Below are positions 31,069-31,617 of a stretch of 31,617 nt of DNA, in pieces. Under the pieces are notes generated by a model, which was not told where the DNA came from, did no database searches, and was given only the letters and a program-made list of their open reading frames with translations. The DNA comes from Synergistales bacterium (GTDB lineage Bacteria > Synergistota > Synergistia > Synergistales > Aminobacteriaceae). The stretch spans positions 1-31,617 of the forward strand of contig BNVG01000008.1 in NCBI GenBank assembly GCA_025997935.1, written 5' to 3'. Positions within the stretch are counted from its first letter, which is position 1, and each line of letters starts with the position of its first letter. The translations under genes and the position numbers were made by a program.

Positions 31069-31518
31069 TCAGCCTCCCTTCTTCTGTTCAGGCTTTTCGG
31101 CCCTGTCCATGAGAGACGAGGCGTAAGGGTGATAGCCGTAGATGAGTATCAAAAGATAATCGAAGAAAAGGTAGGCGCAGCCCACCGGTATGGCGGCGTA
31201 AAACAACGCCATAGAGATATTCAAATTCTGCATGGTGCTGTCCAAGTTCATGCTGGTCTGAGCTATGCCGAACCAGACGAGGAGCGCCATGCAGACGAGG
31301 ACGACCACGCTGGCCGCCTTTTTTACAGCCGTCATGACCGCGGGCGACATATATCTCTTCAAAAAAAACTCCACGCTCAGGTGAGAGCCCTCCCGCACGC
31401 CGAGGCTGGCGGCCAAAAACGCGACCCATATACTGAGCATACGGATAAGCTCGTCGCCCCACGCGAAAGCCCTGACGGACGTCGATGTAAAGTACCGCAG
31501 AACGACCTGCACGAGGCA
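31069..31518 (-). CDS. dctQ: TRAP transporter small membrane subunit, DctQ type (5' end missing)
   Basis: Small subunit of the TRAP transporter, 149 residues of genuine sequence. VQVVLRYFTS, then WGDELIRMLSIWVAFLAASLGVREGSHLSVEFF and a later pair of hydrophobic helices are typical of DctQ. Genuine coding begins at about CLVQVV (31518). Upstream of that the frame runs into an exact inverted copy of the gene's own middle, so an ATG at 31566 is not the natural start. The first helix and true start codon are lost. The stop is four bases before dctM. Confidence 0.88.
   Translation of the reverse strand, partial: CLVQVVLRYFTSTSVRAFAWGDELIRMLSIWVAFLAASLGVREGSHLSVEFFLKRYMSPAVMTAVKKAASVVVLVCMALLVWFGIAQTSMNLDSTMQNLNISMALFYAAIPVGCAYLFFDYLLILIYGYHPYASSLMDRAEKPEQKKGG
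31214..31312 (+). repeat. Inverted repeat arm 1 (99 bp, exact)
   Basis: This segment of dctQ is the exact reverse complement of 31519-31617. The 206-base spacer between the arms is the 5' part of the genuine dctQ sequence. Confidence 0.95.
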
Positions 31519-31617
31519 CAGCGTGGTCGTCCTCGTCTGCATGGCGCTCCTCGTCTGGTTCGGCATAGCTCAGACCAGCATGAACTTGGACAGCACCATG
31601 CAGAATTTGAATATCTC
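31519..31617 (-). repeat. Inverted repeat arm 2 at the window edge, probable fold-back artefact
   Basis: Exact reverse complement of 31214-31312 over 99 bases with no mismatch, extending to the last base of the window. Read on the plus strand it encodes VVVLVCMALLVWFGIAQTSM, part of DctQ itself. Homology stops abruptly at 31519, so this is a junction rather than a diverged repeat. Confidence 0.95.

Noticed and set aside
31519..31566. ATG at 31566 as the dctQ start
   Set aside because: The codons from 31566 to 31519 lie entirely in the inverted-repeat arm and are antisense to dctQ's own middle.
1..31617. CRISPR arrays, tRNA or rRNA genes, transposases
   Set aside because: None was seen by eye; there are no regularly spaced repeats, no recognisable tRNA T-loop/acceptor patterns, and no transposase-like proteins. 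A tRNA scan could still find a missed tRNA.

Overview
The window looks like chromosomal DNA of an anaerobic, amino-acid- and sugar-acid-using bacterium. Glutamate dehydrogenase with an M20 peptidase and a branched-chain amino acid binding protein, a DppBC-type peptide importer, a TRAP transporter and a YjfB-like protein together resemble members of the Synergistota. That placement is an inference from gene content; there is no rRNA marker.

Layout, left to right. (1) 83-3923, + strand: glutamate dehydrogenase, M20 metallohydrolase and amino-acid ABC binding protein, behind a plausible promoter and closed by a 13-bp-stem terminator. (2) 3946-5689: a 56-residue YjfB-like gene (minus) diverging from uronate isomerase (plus). 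(3) 5670-9439, minus: ileS, then an rluD-type pseudouridine synthase starting inside the ileS 3' end. (4) 9509-11706: an AT-richer type II restriction-modification cassette (minus) bounded by an exact 18-bp direct repeat. (5) 11765-15551, plus: a dipeptide/oligopeptide ABC operon whose binding protein appears circularly permuted and whose second permease has a large extracytoplasmic insertion; no ATPase gene follows. (6) 15565-16014: a hicBA toxin-antitoxin pair ending exactly at a 34-bp degraded copy of an internal dppC segment. (7) 16027-18392, minus: an amidohydrolase and a SelA-like PLP enzyme, four bases overlapping. (8) 18619-27545, plus: a hybrid histidine kinase with three GAF domains, a large SNF2-family ATPase, then hgcA and hgcB, the mercury-methylation pair. 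(9) 27517-31518, minus: TRAP transporter subunits DctQ (5' end lost) and DctM followed by two Gfo/Idh/MocA oxidoreductases. (10) 31519-31617: an exact inverted copy of 31214-31312, most likely a fold-back artefact at a contig end.

The most important content is hgcAB. HgcA carries the diagnostic cap-helix motif NVWCAAGKGTF and five C-terminal membrane helices; HgcB has two complete 4Fe-4S cysteine motifs. HgcB, however, stops soon after the second motif and lacks the later cysteines of characterised HgcB proteins. Its last codons overlap the 3' end of the convergent oxidoreductase gene, which suggests truncation by rearrangement. Other points worth checking are the permuted binding protein, the repeat-bounded restriction-modification cassette, the dppC scar beside hicBA, and the palindromic right end, which makes the dctQ 5' end unreliable.
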